Assembly: GCA_948144175.1 (NCBI GenBank)
Contig: CANXME010001461.1
Span: 1-64,000, forward strand
Direction: 5' to 3'
DNA: 64,000 nucleotides
Origin: Closterium sp. NIES-65
Lineage: Eukaryota > Streptophyta > Zygnematophyceae > Desmidiales > Closteriaceae
Under the pieces are notes generated by a model. The model had not been told where the DNA came from. It did no database searches and saw only the letters and a program-made list of their open reading frames with translations. A program made the translations under genes and the position numbers. Positions 20,877 through 32,200 of this stretch are shown one piece after another. Each line of letters opens with the position of its first letter. Within the stretch, counting starts at the first letter, position 1.

Positions 20877-21105
20877 GCTCTGCCTGTACTGTGATCTAGA
20901 TATATATACTTGCATGCTTGCTCTTGGTAGGTAGAGATCACGGTACTGTTGTTGTTACATATATATTTCTGCATGTGAACTGGCCTTATGGCCCTTTGCT
21001 TGTGCTCAGTGTGTGTGGTGACGTTTTGATCCACCCTGAGCTTGCTTTGCTTCTCTTGCCTGGTCTTGTGACCCCTTGCTCTCCCCCACTTTGCCTATGG
21101 GGGAG
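20877..21105 (+). other. B2 3' untranslated region with polypurine tract
   Basis: A pyrimidine-rich leader with TATATATATAC and TTGCTTTGCTT strings, ending in the polypurine tract CTATGGGGGAG at 21095-21105. No gene seen. Confidence 0.7.
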
Positions 21106-21236
21106 TGTCAAATTTTATGCATGTCATATATGTGTAGGCTGTAGTGGGCTAGCCAATAAGGGGTACAACCCCATTAGGGTTCACATTTGTAACCAACTTT
21201 TCATAGTTCATTCATTCCTGTCTCTAGATTCTAACA
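21106..21236 (+). repeat. B2 3' LTR (short, about 131 bp)
   Basis: Starts TGTCAAATTT right after the polypurine tract and most plausibly ends TTCTAACA at 21236. This end is supported by the B1 copy, whose similarity stops at the same point. The short LTR is unusual beside the long LTRs of A, C and D. Confidence 0.6.
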
Positions 21237-21394
21237 ATAATTATCTAGTATGCAGTGGGGTACTCTATAGTGAGTACAGCCCAAATTTGGGTTTACTATA
21301 TGTATCCTATCTGCTGCTAGTGCAACCCCTCTTTCTGTCTCTAACTTTCAGCTAGCGTTTCTCGACATGCAATTAGAGCGAGAAGGCTCCTAGC
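21237..21394 (+). other. AT-rich LTR-like remnant
   Basis: Contains CAGTGGGGTACTCTATAG and GAGTACAGCCC, which loosely echo the B LTR interior (TAGTGGGG..GGGTACA). It may be a second, decayed B-like LTR. No gene seen. Confidence 0.3.
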
Positions 21395-21870
21395 ATGTGC
21401 GCACACCTACTTCCGCTGCTGTCCTTCATGTCGCGCGCCCGGGGCGCGCGACGTTTTCTGCTTGCCGCGCGCCCGGCACGCACGGCGTTTTTTCTTCCCG
21501 CCGCGCGCCCCGAGCGCGCGGTTCTTTTCTGCCCACGACGCGCCCCGAGCGCGCAGTGGTTTCCTGCCCGCCGCACGCCTCGGGCGCGCGCGGCGGTTTC
21601 ATCGCCTGTCGCGGCACCCCAGGGGCCCGCACGCCGTTTCCCCTCCCGTCGCCCGTTGCGGCGCCCCGGGGGCCCGCACGCTGTCCCTTCCCGTCGCCCG
21701 TCATGGCGTCACGGGGGCCCGCACGCCGCCCTGCTCGTTGCCCGTTGCAGCGCCCTGGGGGCCCGCACGCCACCCCCTTCCGTCACCTGGCGTGGCACCC
21801 TGGGGACCCGCGCACCGCCCCGCTTTCGCTCGCACGCCGCCCGAGCTGCTACACGTGTATCTACCACATG
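21395..21870. repeat. GC-rich minisatellite, two unit types
   Basis: About five units of roughly 35 bp based on CGCGCGCCC...TTTTCTGCCC (21432-21600) are followed by about five units of 44-47 bp ending GGGGCCCGCACGC (starts near 21622, 21669, 21714, 21758 and 21802). Long open frames on both strands here follow from the absence of AT-rich stop codons and are not supported as genes. Confidence 0.75.
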
Positions 21871-22163
21871 CCGCACGCGCGCCGCCTGCGTTGGGGGTAT
21901 GGGGGTGGCGGGTGTGTGAGCCGTCCCCTGCTCCTCCTCCTCCTCTGTCTCCCACTTCTCGACATTATTTGTCCTGGCTGTCGTGCTGCTTTTGTCGAGT
22001 CAAAGGTCACTGACCTTTCACCTTCGCTTCAACTTCTTGCTGCTGTCCCTTTGTCAACTGCTTCGTTGTTGGTTGGTTGACTCGGTGTTGCTTCGCTGTG
22101 AGCCTGCTTTGTTCATGTTATAGTGCTCGACACATCAGAAGCGCGAACTATATGTTCCCAACA
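21871..22163 (-). repeat. E-family LTR, 3' copy start (other end not located)
   Basis: On the minus strand the E coding end overlaps a GAAGGGGAA polypurine tract (about 22164-22174) and is followed by TGTTGGGAACATATAG, a normal LTR start, at 22163. The far end may lie inside or beyond the GC-rich minisatellite. Confidence 0.4.
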
Positions 22164-22305
22164 TTCCCCTTCGCTTCTGCAATGTCGTCGCCTTTGTTGC
22201 TGGTGACGTGGCCTTGTCCGGTCAACAGCGTGCAGTACTCGAACTTCTGCTTTCTGAGTTTCTTGGTCAAGTAATCTGCTACCATCTCGGACGTGGGGCA
22301 GTAGG
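22164..22305 (-). pseudogene. E-family copia polyprotein C-terminal end
   Basis: About 47 codons on the minus strand read CPTSEMVADYLTKKLRKQKF and continue to GNVG at the polypurine tract. The MVADYLTKKL string is the conserved tail of copia RNase H. It differs from the tails of A (PADFLTKRL), B (ADIFTKALPP) and D (AADILTKRLAE), so it is a separate family. Everything upstream is replaced by the D2 LTR at 22306. The fragment keeps no active-site residue. Confidence 0.7.
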
Positions 22306-23156
22306 TGTTAGATGTTAAGGACGGAGTCTAGGAAGATTAGGGGCCGAATTAACTCAAAATTGTCAACTACAACTCTGGACAGGAAAGTCGTCGTCACAAG
22401 AAACTCCGTTGACGAGAAACGCACTGTTAGAAATCTCTCAAACACGAGTATGTTGTAGCCCTTGACCGTGACCATCTTTCACCATATAATTCGTATCAAA
22501 ATATGGAGTATAACTCGAGTTATGAATTTCGGCACACTAGGGGTATGCTGCCATAGCAACTTAACACAATCACAATGGTTCAGACATTGGTTCACAAAGA
22601 GGATTGAAATGGCTAGAAACCAGGTAGGGGAGGATAAGTAGGACGAGAGGGAAGGGCCACAAGGAGTTCCCAACCAAGGAAACCTTGTAAGCACATCAAA
22701 TCCCCTTCCTATAGCAACCCCACTTTTGCTTTTGTCACTTTTCCAACCTCCACAATCCACCTCACCCAAGTTGGCCACACTTGCCAACCCAATTTGGTTT
22801 CTCCCAACCGCTTGGCAGCATCTACAGTGATGGGGACGAATTTCCCAACCGCCAAAAGTCTGTACCCCATATCGAGTCACTTCACAACTTCCCAAAGTCG
22901 TCACATCACAACTAAAAAATCAAACGATCATAACTTTCTCGTTCTTGCTCCGATCGCGGTGATTCTTGGTTCGTCAGAAAGCTCTTGAGTAGAGAAGTCA
23001 TTTCAAATATATGCTCAAAATATCATTCTCACACATTCAGAGAATCCAAACCACACGGAACACAATTTCTTGCACATGCTCACACCATGCATGCAACGCA
23101 CGAACACATGATGGGAGGCAGACAGACGTGAATGCAAATAATAGCATCACATAACA
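22306..23156 (-). repeat. D2 LTR (3' copy, 851 bp)
   Basis: TGTTATGTG...CTAACA on the minus strand, aligned along its length to the D1 LTRs. It is preceded on that strand by the CCAGAGGGGGAGTT polypurine tract (23157-23170). The partner 5' LTR is not in the window. Confidence 0.85.
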
Positions 23157-23936
23157 AACTCCCCCTCTGGCTGCTTGCCATCATCCCACATGCCATAGCT
23201 CAAGCATACACTCTCAATGCATACTCATTCGAGTAAGCTCCATTCACTTCAACACTCGTCTCAATAGAAATTATTTCCTTCCAACATCTCCTCTTTTCTT
23301 AAATCTGCAGCACCCCATTGCAGCCTCTCTCTCTTCCAAACCATCTCACTGCAGCCCCATAATAGTAAGCTACCTCATCTTCATCCATCTTTTCAGCCAC
23401 ACTTCCAGCTGGTACCACTTTTGGCGTGCCACAACTTGCATAGGTGAGCCTGGTAGGAGAGCGCACATCCCTCCTAGGACGCTCAGGCGGTTGTGGGGCA
23501 CGTGGTGCAGCATCTTGCTGCTGCTGCGATTGCTGCTGATGCTGCTGCTGCTCCACCTCAGGTTCTCCCCCATCCTCAATCACCCCAGAGATCTCCTCCT
23601 CTGAGACAGTGACCTGCTCTTGCCTTGAAGGTCGCTGCACCTCATCGGCCTCAATAATTAGCGGTGTAGTAGGAAGCTTCTACTGCTGCTTCTTCCACTC
23701 CTTGTAGTATAGTGACTCAAGGAACTTCACATCCCTTGAAACACTCAGCTTCAGGCTGGTCAAGTCCCATAGCAGCCAGCCCTTGTGGTCCTTCGCAATT
23801 CCCCAGTGCACACCCCATCTCCCATAAGCTTCCAGCTTTCCCCTCTTCTCCTTAGGCACATGAAACACCACCATGGTGTGCTAGGCTCTCAGCATGTTGA
23901 CTGCTGATGCACTCCTATACCACTTGGTGTAGGGGA
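23157..23936 (-). pseudogene. D2 copia remnant: IN tail and linker; RT and RNase H deleted
   Basis: Minus-strand frames match D1 from IPYTKWY (about 23935), the end of integrase, through VVFHVPKEKRGKL, SRDVKFLESLYY and the Gln-rich linker to DEDEVAYYYGAA (near 23370). The sequence then leaves the polyprotein and reaches the 3' untranslated region, so the whole RT and RNase H, about 1.8 kb in D1, are missing. Stops include a TAG at 23680-23682 in an otherwise continuous frame and one near 23881. The 5' side is cut at 23937 by the C2 LTR. This is an internally deleted, 5'-truncated relic. Confidence 0.82.
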
Positions 23937-25006
23937 TGTTAATGGGAATGGAGTGTTGGCCCTGCCCTCGCTTGGGCAATGCCAACGACTTGGTCGGATG
24001 TACGGGAATAGCAGCCGACCATTCATAGTGGGAGGAGTTGCTCGACAGGCTTCGTCAAGCTGCAGGGGACCGCTGTGGTGTTGTTGTCGACCAAGAGCTC
24101 GACAACTGCAAGTGACTGGTCTGGACGACGGTTGGGCCATTGACCAGGAGGGGCAGTTTGACCGGGAGGTCGACGGAGCAGACCGTCGATATGCAGTTTG
24201 ACAGGGAGGTCAACAGAGCAGACCGTTGACCTGACAAGTGAGCAGCAGTCGACGAGGGGAGCTCGGCGATAACCGCTGACAGTTCTGGTTGACGGAAGGG
24301 GTCCATCGACCAGAGGGTAGCTTGATAGGAGCCGTGGTTGACCAAGGGCACCGAGTGTTCAACTAGAGGGAGTTGTGATCGACCAGAGGCACCTGGTGGT
24401 CGATCGGAGGACTTTGGTGGTCGACTAGAGCACCTGGTGGTGTCCAGGTGGACCGGGTAACCTGCTAGACGAGTTCTGCAGAGGCACGAGAATGTCTTCG
24501 AGGTCGCGATGGCGAAGGCGACTTCGGGCTGGTATCCCCAAGTTGATGTGGCTCGTCAGGCGCAGACAAGAGCTGACGGATGCCCAACGAGGCAAGTCCG
24601 GACAATCGTCTGCGCGCACCTACGAGCATGCACATTGCTGTCTTCTACGGGACAACGCTAGACAGCCACTTTGCTGCAGCGTTGGCACACCGTTCACTTG
24701 CAGTGTTGGCAGGTCGCTCTTCTGCAGTGCTGGTACGGCTCCTCTACGCAACGCTGGCAGGCGGTCGACCAAGCTACGCTGGCGATCGACCAAGCTAGCT
24801 GTAGAGTTGGTAGGTGCTTGATGTAGTCATTGTTGTCATTTATTGTTCAATCATTCTGCAATTTCCACTTTGCGAGTGGAAACTCTTGCCAATTTCTTCC
24901 GTGAATGTGCAAGCACTAAAGAACTAAGCAAAGCTATGATCACTCCTAGTAGTTTGTGCCAACCCCCGTAGTCTAGCTCACTACCATTGTAGAGTGACTC
25001 TCCGCA
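23937..25006 (+). repeat. C2 5' LTR (1070 bp)
   Basis: Starts TGTTAATGGG and ends TCTCCGCA directly before the C-type primer site. The start (GTGTTGGCCC..CCTCGCTTGGGC) and end (AACTCTTGCCAATTT, GCAAGCACTAA) are homologous to C1 LTRs. The middle holds imperfect tandem copies rich in GTCGAC (about 24140-24240 and 24340-24440). Confidence 0.8.
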
Positions 25007-25024
25007 TGGTGCAGTGAGCGTGGA
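25007..25024 (+). promoter_or_regulatory. C2 primer-binding site, not initiator-Met type
   Basis: TGGTGCAGTGAGCGTGGA starts at the LTR end. The same 18-base site, one base changed, follows the C1 5' LTR. The tRNA partner was not identified. Confidence 0.65.
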
Positions 25025-25106
25025 CAGCGTCGCAGATTACCTTAGGATAGGAGCCGACTTTTGCACATATTAAGTGGTTCGTAGGCCGGCAGCAGCGTTA
25101 GTCGCC

Positions 25107-26880
25107 ATGGTCGACCCCGTAGTTGATGCGGGTGTAGCGGACACCTTAGAGGCACGCTTGGCTGATGCGACGAAATGCCACGCAGATGGCGAGTACAGAA
25201 CGATCCCATGGGCGATCGTCGAGTTGGGCATCTGATCGCAGTGGGTGACGGAACACCCTTCCTGTCCTGCATCTCCTCGACCGGTACGCAACGAAGGTGG
25301 CGTCGACGACTAGGTCAATGGTGGTGCACGAGTCAGCGGCAACGAAGGCACAAGGCAGAGACGCGTGATCACAGTCGACGGTGGTGTCGACGAGATTCAG
25401 GCGCAAGTGCAGCGGTCGATAGCGGCTGCAGGCAGCTCGTGTGCCGACGTCGATGGTTGATGTTGCTCTCCTCTACGAAGCGGTGCAGGGCTCTTGGCAA
25501 CGACGCATGTGACGGCGGGCGGGATTGTACCGGCGTATTACCCTAAACCCTAGCTGTTCAGAGTGACTCGATGCTGGTCACTAAGCATGACACTTCATCC
25601 TGTCGACGTATTAGGTCAGGGACCACCTGTACATCGGACAGCTGGAGGAGAAGATGACACATATTCGGATGGACGAGCATGAGTCTGTGACAGACTACTG
25701 CAACCGTGCTTGACGAACCCTGCCTGAGATGCAGATGCGGGCGCCGAATACTCGACGGCGTCCTACATCATTCACATTGTAAAGGGCCTGCCACGCAGCT
25801 ACAACCTCATGAAGAGGATGAAGATGGTGCCCGGCACGCATGAGTCCCTCGACGAGGACTCCATCACCAGCTACATGCTTCAAGATTAGGCGATGCAAGA
25901 GGCCGAACAACCCACGGAGCTCCTTCTGCAGGCAAACTACATTGCACCGACGAAGCTGAATCAACAGCAAGGGCAGCGCGGGAAGCCGGGTGGAGGTGCT
26001 AGCGGAGGTGGCGGTCGACGAAGAACGTCGACGAGAAGAGGTCGACGTGGGATAAGGGCCGAGGAGGTAGTGGTCGACGGCGGGAGTGCTGGATCTGCCA
26101 CGACCCCAACCATCTCTCTTATGAATGCCCCGAACGCGTTGACAACGATGAGGGCGGCAGCAAGGGAGGTCGCAATAAGTCGGCCAGTCGTCTCTCCCGT
26201 CAAGATGCGAAGCCGCGCAAGGAGAAGGAGACGTTGAAGAAGACATCGGCGATGAAGGACGTCAAAACCTCCATCGACAAGGGCCGAGGCAACGGAGAGG
26301 CGTTGTGCTCGATGGTCGCCGTGGTGGAGCCGACGGGGTCGCTTGCGCCGAAGGCTGGTGAGGACTTCCAGGCGGTAGCTGCAGCTGTGCAGGCCAACCC
26401 GATGGTGGTGCTGCTCGACAGTGGGTGCTCCTATCACCTGATGGGGACAAATGAGGTCTTCATCGACATGGCAGCGAGCGATGGTGTGAAGCACGTGCGA
26501 ATCCTAGACGTACTCTACGTTCCACGCGCACCTGCGAAGGGCTCGGATGGCGAGGAGGCATTGGTTGTTGTGCACATTGACTTGTGCGGGCCGTTTCGAG
26601 TGGCTGCCAAGGATGGCAACTTGTACTTCCTGCTGCTGAAGGATCGCCGTATTCGGTTTGTGTGGGCAATCCTGGTCGCTAAGAAGAGCGATGTGCTGCG
26701 GGAATTCCAACAGTGGCTGGTGCTGGTAGAGCGACAGACGAAGAAGTTGGTGCTGTTGCTCCGCTCTGACCGAGGAGGGGAGTTCCTTAGGAAGGCGTTC
26801 ACCGACTTAGTCATTAGGAAGGGCATCAACCACAACTTGACGAGCCCCTACACTCCGCAAGAAAACGGGATGGCGGCACA
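25107..26880 (+). pseudogene. C2 copia gag, protease and partial integrase, truncated
   Basis: Gag starts at ATG 25107 (MVDPVVDAGVADTLEARL), matching the C1 start, but carries several stops and frameshifts through 25900. The CCHC knuckle CWICHDPNHLSYEC lies near 26090. From 26234 a clean frame of 250 codons carries protease LLDSGCSYHLMGT, then jumps from DVLYVPR to HIDLCGPFRVAAKD, so about 140 codons with the pre-integrase HHCC finger are missing without loss of frame. Integrase continues through SDRGGEF and QENGM and ends abruptly at about 26880. RT, RNase H and the 3' LTR are absent. It would encode a Gag-PR and a finger-less integrase at best. Confidence 0.84.
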
Positions 26881-27175
26881 AACAATATATATGAAAGTAG
26901 AAAGGGAGGTGCACGACCAATGTAACTACACTAGAACAAATAGCAAGCAGGGTATACATAACTCTGACACGGGTCTCTCTGGCTGACCCCTCTAGGGGTG
27001 CGGTCATAGGACGTGCCTCCACCGTTCTCCCGTGTTGGGCAGCCCCCTTAGTATTCCTCACAGGTTTCCACCTTCCCTTGTTCTCTAAGAACTTGGTGAG
27101 TCTTGTTGTTCTCAACGACTAGTTTGTCAATGTGAATGCTCCTGGGGGTGAGCGTGTGGCGATTTGTATTCAGAG
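26881..27175 (+). pseudogene. B5: B-family fragment after the protease
   Basis: Bases 26955-27175 match the part of B3 just downstream of the DSGAS motif (54884-55068): SLADPSGG-like, then CTCCACCTTCCCTTGTTCTCTA and GAACTTGGTGAGT, then GAGCGTGTGGCGAT. Frames are broken. The 75 bases before it match nothing I recognise. Confidence 0.6.
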
Positions 27176-27735
27176 CCACTTCCTTTTGGACCGCGCATCT
27201 CCGCACCCAGACAAATCAAGTTTTGATTGTTGCGATCGAAGGGACTCACGCCCCTTAGCACCTAGGAGCCGCTGTCCTCGCGTTCTCTCGTAAACGCGTG
27301 CAGCCACGACTGCGCCTAGAGCTAAGCCGAGCCACCGTCCTTTGACATGGGCGAACGTATTAACGCCAGGACCCTCGTGCAGGAGCGCCTGGACCGACTG
27401 CTCTAGCAGCTGCAAAAAAATTACCTTGGAGATTGTGGTGCTGACGGCAGAGCGTACGTCACTGCAAAATGACATCGGCTGGCGCCCCAAGCACAATCGC
27501 AAACACAAGTCACACAAGGACAACCAGCACGTCAGGCATCACAACACGGAAGTGTGGGGCAATCCTCAAGCGCGGCTAGTGATGGTGTCGCCCTCAACGA
27601 CAGAGACAACGATCACCAAGCGACACACCTAGGAGCGACGAATGCGCCCAGAAGCTAACGACGCATCATGATCTTGGTGCCGATCGGCGATTAAGCAATG
27701 CCGTCTATTACAATTGTAGACTAAGTGGCCATGTC
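27176..27735 (+). other. Unassigned 560-bp stretch, possibly a gag relic
   Basis: No confident gene. A short frame from 27342 encodes a His/Lys/Asn-rich protein (WRPKHNRKHKSHKD), and near 27700-27760 a different stretch reads YNCRLSGHV, which resembles half of a CCHC knuckle. Together this could be the basic tail of a decayed Gag. It differs in composition from A to E gag tails. Confidence 0.25.
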
Positions 27736-28321
27736 TTAGGAGAAAGGTGGCATGAATGGTAAGTTTCTGGAAGAGCAAGGTGAAAACCTAAAACTAGAGT
27801 GCCCTATAAGAAGTGTCCTACTACATCCTAGTACAACTAACAACATATACAAATATACGTTCTGACACACCCCCATAGGGGAAGTGGGGGACAACAAGAG
27901 TAAACAAGCAGGTATAGATATATAGATCACAGTACAAGGCAATGACAAGCGGTAAGCATATGAGGCAGAGTAGGCACAAGGTCTAGAGCTGTCCAGATAC
28001 ACTGATGATCACCAGACACAAGTGCCTTGGTGAAAATATCAGCAGACTTGGCCTCTCTGGCCACGTAAGCAAGACGAAGCTGGCCACGCTGCTGCAACTC
28101 TCGTGCGAGGAAGTAACGCAGAGCGATATGCTTCGTTCGGTGCTCCAGTCTGTGCTCCTAACACAAGACCATCATGGCCTTGTTGTGGACGTACAGAACC
28201 TGAAGAGAACGAGGCCGCTCTCCCAAGCCGGTAAGCAGTTAGGTCAGCCAGCGTAACTCCTGTGCAGCCATGGCCCACGTGTAGATCTCAGCCTCACAAC
28301 TAGAGTTGAGAACAGAAGAAG
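27736..28321 (-). pseudogene. B4 RNase H end, 3' untranslated region and LTR (left part of a split element)
   Basis: On the minus strand the RNase H tail reads SSCEAEIYT, AMAAQELRWL, YVHNKAM, HRLEHRTKHIALRYF and ADIFTKAL, with an in-frame TAG replacing Gln at about 28158-28160. A short untranslated region and a CTATGGGGGTG polypurine tract (27868-27878) follow, then an LTR beginning TGTCAGAACG at 27867 that is only loosely like the B2 LTR. The upstream RT lies at 35656-35904 and 37008-37740, separated by D1 and A3. Non-functional. Confidence 0.82.
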
Positions 28322-29187
28322 TGTTATAAACTAAGGACGGAGTCTACAAAGATTAGGTGCCTAAATTTCTCAAAATCGTTGGGCCTAGTTTCTGGACAGA
28401 AAAGTCGAGTTCACAAGAAACGCTGTCGACGAAAAGTGTACATTCAAAGCTTCATTAAACTCAGATATGTTGTAGCCCTAGTCCGTGGCTACAATTCCCA
28501 ATTTGAATCGTACAATAAGGTGAAGTATTTCTTGATTTATGAATTTCGGCGCACTAGGGGGTAAGCTGCCATAGAATCTTAACTCAATCACAATTGTCTC
28601 ATGATTTCACACAAGAAAGTTGGAGTAGCAATAAACCAGGTGGGAGGGGAGAGGAGGACGAGATAAAAGGTCCCCAAGGAGTCCCCAACCAAGGAAACCC
28701 CATAAGCACACCAAATCCCTTCCCTATAGGAACCCCACTTTTACTTTTGTCACTTTCCAACTCATGCCATCCACCTTGCCCAACTTCGCCACACTTGCCA
28801 ACCTGTTTGGCTCCTCCCAACCACTTGGCAGCATCTATAGTGATGTTGACGAATTTCCCAACCCCCAAAAGTCTATACCCCTTATGGAGTCAACCCCACA
28901 ACTTCCCATAGTCACCACAACCAAATATCAAAAGCATACGAACTTCCAACGTTCGTAACTTTCTTGTTCGTGCTCCGATTGAAGTGATACTTGGTTCTTC
29001 GGCAAGCTCTTGAGCAGAGGAGTCACTTCAGATATCTGCTCAAGCCAAATAACATTCACACACACACTCAGAAAAACCAAACCACATCAAACACAAATTC
29101 TTGCACACGCTCACACCACGCATGCAACGCACGAACATATGATGGGAGACAGACAGACGTGAATGCAAATGATAGTATCACATAACA
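28322..29187 (-). repeat. D1 3' LTR
   Basis: 866 bp. It is preceded on the minus strand by the CCAGAGGGGGAGTT polypurine tract at 29188-29201. Confidence 0.93.
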
Positions 29188-29244
29188 AACTCCCCCTCTG
29201 GCTGCCTACCATCATCCCACATGCCATAGCTCAATCATGCACCC

Positions 29245-32200
29245 TCAATGCACACTCATCCCAGCAAGCTTCATGCCCTTCCAATGCTCAGGTTCAGCAA
29301 GGCGCTTGGTGAGAATGTCAGCCGCCTGCTGATGGGTCTTCACAATCCCAAGTCGCACCTACTTGTCCAGAAGCCTCCTCACCCAGTGCCACTTGGGCCT
29401 GATGTGCTTTGTCAGCCCATGAAAGCAGGCATTATTGGCAAGCTTCACTGCCGACTCATTGTCACAAAACATGATTGTCGGCTCCTTCTGACCAACTCCA
29501 ATCTCCTCCAACAAACACCTCAACCACACCACCTCCTTTGCCCCATGATGCAGGGCCATGTACTTTGTCTCACACGAGGACTGCCCCACCTCATTCTGCT
29601 TCTTACTGCGCCAGCTCACTGCACCACCTCCAAACAGGCACACATAGCCTCCAATGCTAGTGCCGTCCGTCTTCACAGAGTTGAAGCTAGTGTCAGTGTA
29701 GCAGGTTAGGAGCATCTCCCCCTTGCTCAAATCAGCTGCACCCCTCTGCAGCCTCTGCCTGACAGCACTGTACTCCAAGCCCACTGATGTTGTAACACTC
29801 ACATAACGGACCAACCTCTTGGCCGCTTCCAGCTGCTCATGACTGGGGCAAGAAACCACACTTGCAAGCCTGGATGTTGCAAAGGCAATGTCAGGCCGTG
29901 TATGGTTGGCCGCATAGTTGAGTGCCCTAACCATGGAATGAAAAAGCTTCCTATCACTCTCACCCACTACCTCCTCATCAGCACAGGGCTCCACATTGAA
30001 CCCCAAAGGCAGTGGGGTGGCTGTTTCTTTCCTCCATCTTGCAGCTCATACTTCTCAGCCAGCCCCTCACAATACTTCCTCTGGTGCAACCTCAACACTC
30101 CCTTGTCAAGGTCCCTCTCCACATGCATCCCCAGATAGTACTTCACATCTCCCATCTTGGAGCACTTAAACTACATCTCCAGCATCTCCTCCACACGCTC
30201 AATCATTGCACATGACTCAGAGAAGAACAGGATGTCGTCCACATACACCAGGAGCATGAGAAACTGCTCCTTCTCTTCCAGCAGGAACAAGCTATGATCA
30301 CACTCACTCTTCTTGAACCCCCCAGCCAGCAGTGTCTCCTCAAGCTTGTGGTACCATGCGGGAGGAGCCTGCTTCAGGCCATAGATGGCCTTCTTCAGCC
30401 TGCACACCCTGTCGCTCCCATCATCCAATCCCTCAGGGTGTAACATGTACAGCTCCTTAAGAATGATCCCATTGAGGAAGGCGGTGGTTATGTCCATCTG
30501 CTTCACACGCCATCCACGGTTTGCAGCCATTGCCAATGACACCCGCAGAGTCGTGCCTTTCCCCATAGGAGCAAAGATCTCGTCAAAATCCTTCCCCTTT
30601 GTCTGCTGAAACCCCTTGGCCACAAGCCTTGACTTGTAGCCGGTCAGCGCCCCATCAGGTCCGTACTTGTGCCTGAAAATCAGCTTGGAAGAAATGGCCT
30701 TCTTCCCAGGAGGCAACTCACACAGCTCCCAAGTCACATTCTCCAGCAGAGAGTCATACTCTTCCTTCACACTCTGCTTCCACTTTTCAGCATCGGGCCC
30801 GCTCAATGCCTCAGCTAGCGTCTTGGGCTCAGGGACGGCTGCCCAGTAGCAGTGTGCTATCTCATCCTCATCACACTGCTCAGCCACACTCCCAGCCCCC
30901 ACCACCTTTGGCTTGCCAAGGCTCGGATAGGTCAGCCGGTTAGGAGGGCGCACATCCCTCCTAGGACGGTCAGCCGGACGTGCGGCACCTTGTGGAGCAC
31001 CTTGCTGCTGCTGCTGCTGCTGGTGCTCCTCCACCTCAGGTTCTCCCCCATGCTCAGTCACCCCAGAAATCTCCTCTTCTGAGACAGTGACCTGCACTTG
31101 CCTCGAAGGCCGCTGCACCTCATCAGCCTCAGTGATCAGCGGTGTAGTAGGAAGCTTCAGCTGCTGCTGCTTCCACTCCTTATGGTACAAGGACTCAAGG
31201 AACTTCACATCCCTCGACACACTCAGCTGCTGGCTGGTCAAGTCCCGAGTCAGCCATCCCTTGTGATCCTTAGCAAGCCCCAAGTGCACACCCCATCTCC
31301 CAGAAGCTTCCAACTTTCCTCTCTTCTCCTTAGGCACATGAAACACCACCATGCACCCATAGGCTCTCAGCATGTTGACTGCTGGTACACTCCCATACCA
31401 ATTGGTGTAGGGGACCCACTGCTTGTCCCCCACAGTCGCCAGCACCCTATTCTTCACAAGGGCGACCTGCCGAAGTGCAGTCACCCAAAAAGGATCCGGC
31501 AGCCCTGCACGCCCAACAAGAGTGCGAGCACCTTCCTGCAGGGTCCGGTTGAACCGCTCAGCTAAGCCGTTCTGCTGAGGGTTGTAGGGCACTGTGAGCT
31601 GATGCTGGATCCCCTTCTTCTTCAGCACCGCCTCAAAATCAGCACCAATGAACTCTCCCCCATGGTCAGTGCGAATCACCTTCACCTTGTGTCCGCTCTC
31701 CCTTTGAGCTCTCGGCATCCACTCCTTGAGAGCAGCCGCTGCCACCTCCCCCTTAGTCTTCAGAGAGTACACCCACACCGCACGCGTGTGGTTGTCCACA
31801 ATGGTCAAGAAGTAGCGGCTGCCCGAGAGAGAAGGGGCCCTCGTGGGGCCCACCATGTCCATGTGCACAAGTGCAAGTGGAGCCTTCGCTGGTCCCGTGC
31901 TGCTGCTGAAGGGAAACTTCATGAACTTGGTCTCAAGGCATGTAGGGCAGCTCCCAATCTCCTTTGCTGCCCCCTTCACCTCCAACCCCTTCAAGCTCTC
32001 ATCCTTCACTAACTTCTGCAGCATAGGAATGTTGATGTGACACAACCTCTCGTGCCACGTCTCCCAATCGGCATCACCATTCCCAGATGAAGCCATTGCC
32101 CATGCAGCGGTTGCATCCATACCAGCAAGCACCTCACCATGTGGCTGCTGTGACTGCTGCACCTTCTTGACTCCATCCAGGGCCCCACCAAGTGTTGCAA

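Noticed and set aside
21395-21870. CRISPR-like array
   Set aside because: The units are contiguous minisatellite repeats without unique spacers, in eukaryotic transposon-rich DNA.
21397-22080. GC-rich open frames of 174-227 codons near 21.4-22.1 kb
   Set aside because: They lie on tandem minisatellites, occur in several frames on both strands and have repeat-derived composition without a domain.
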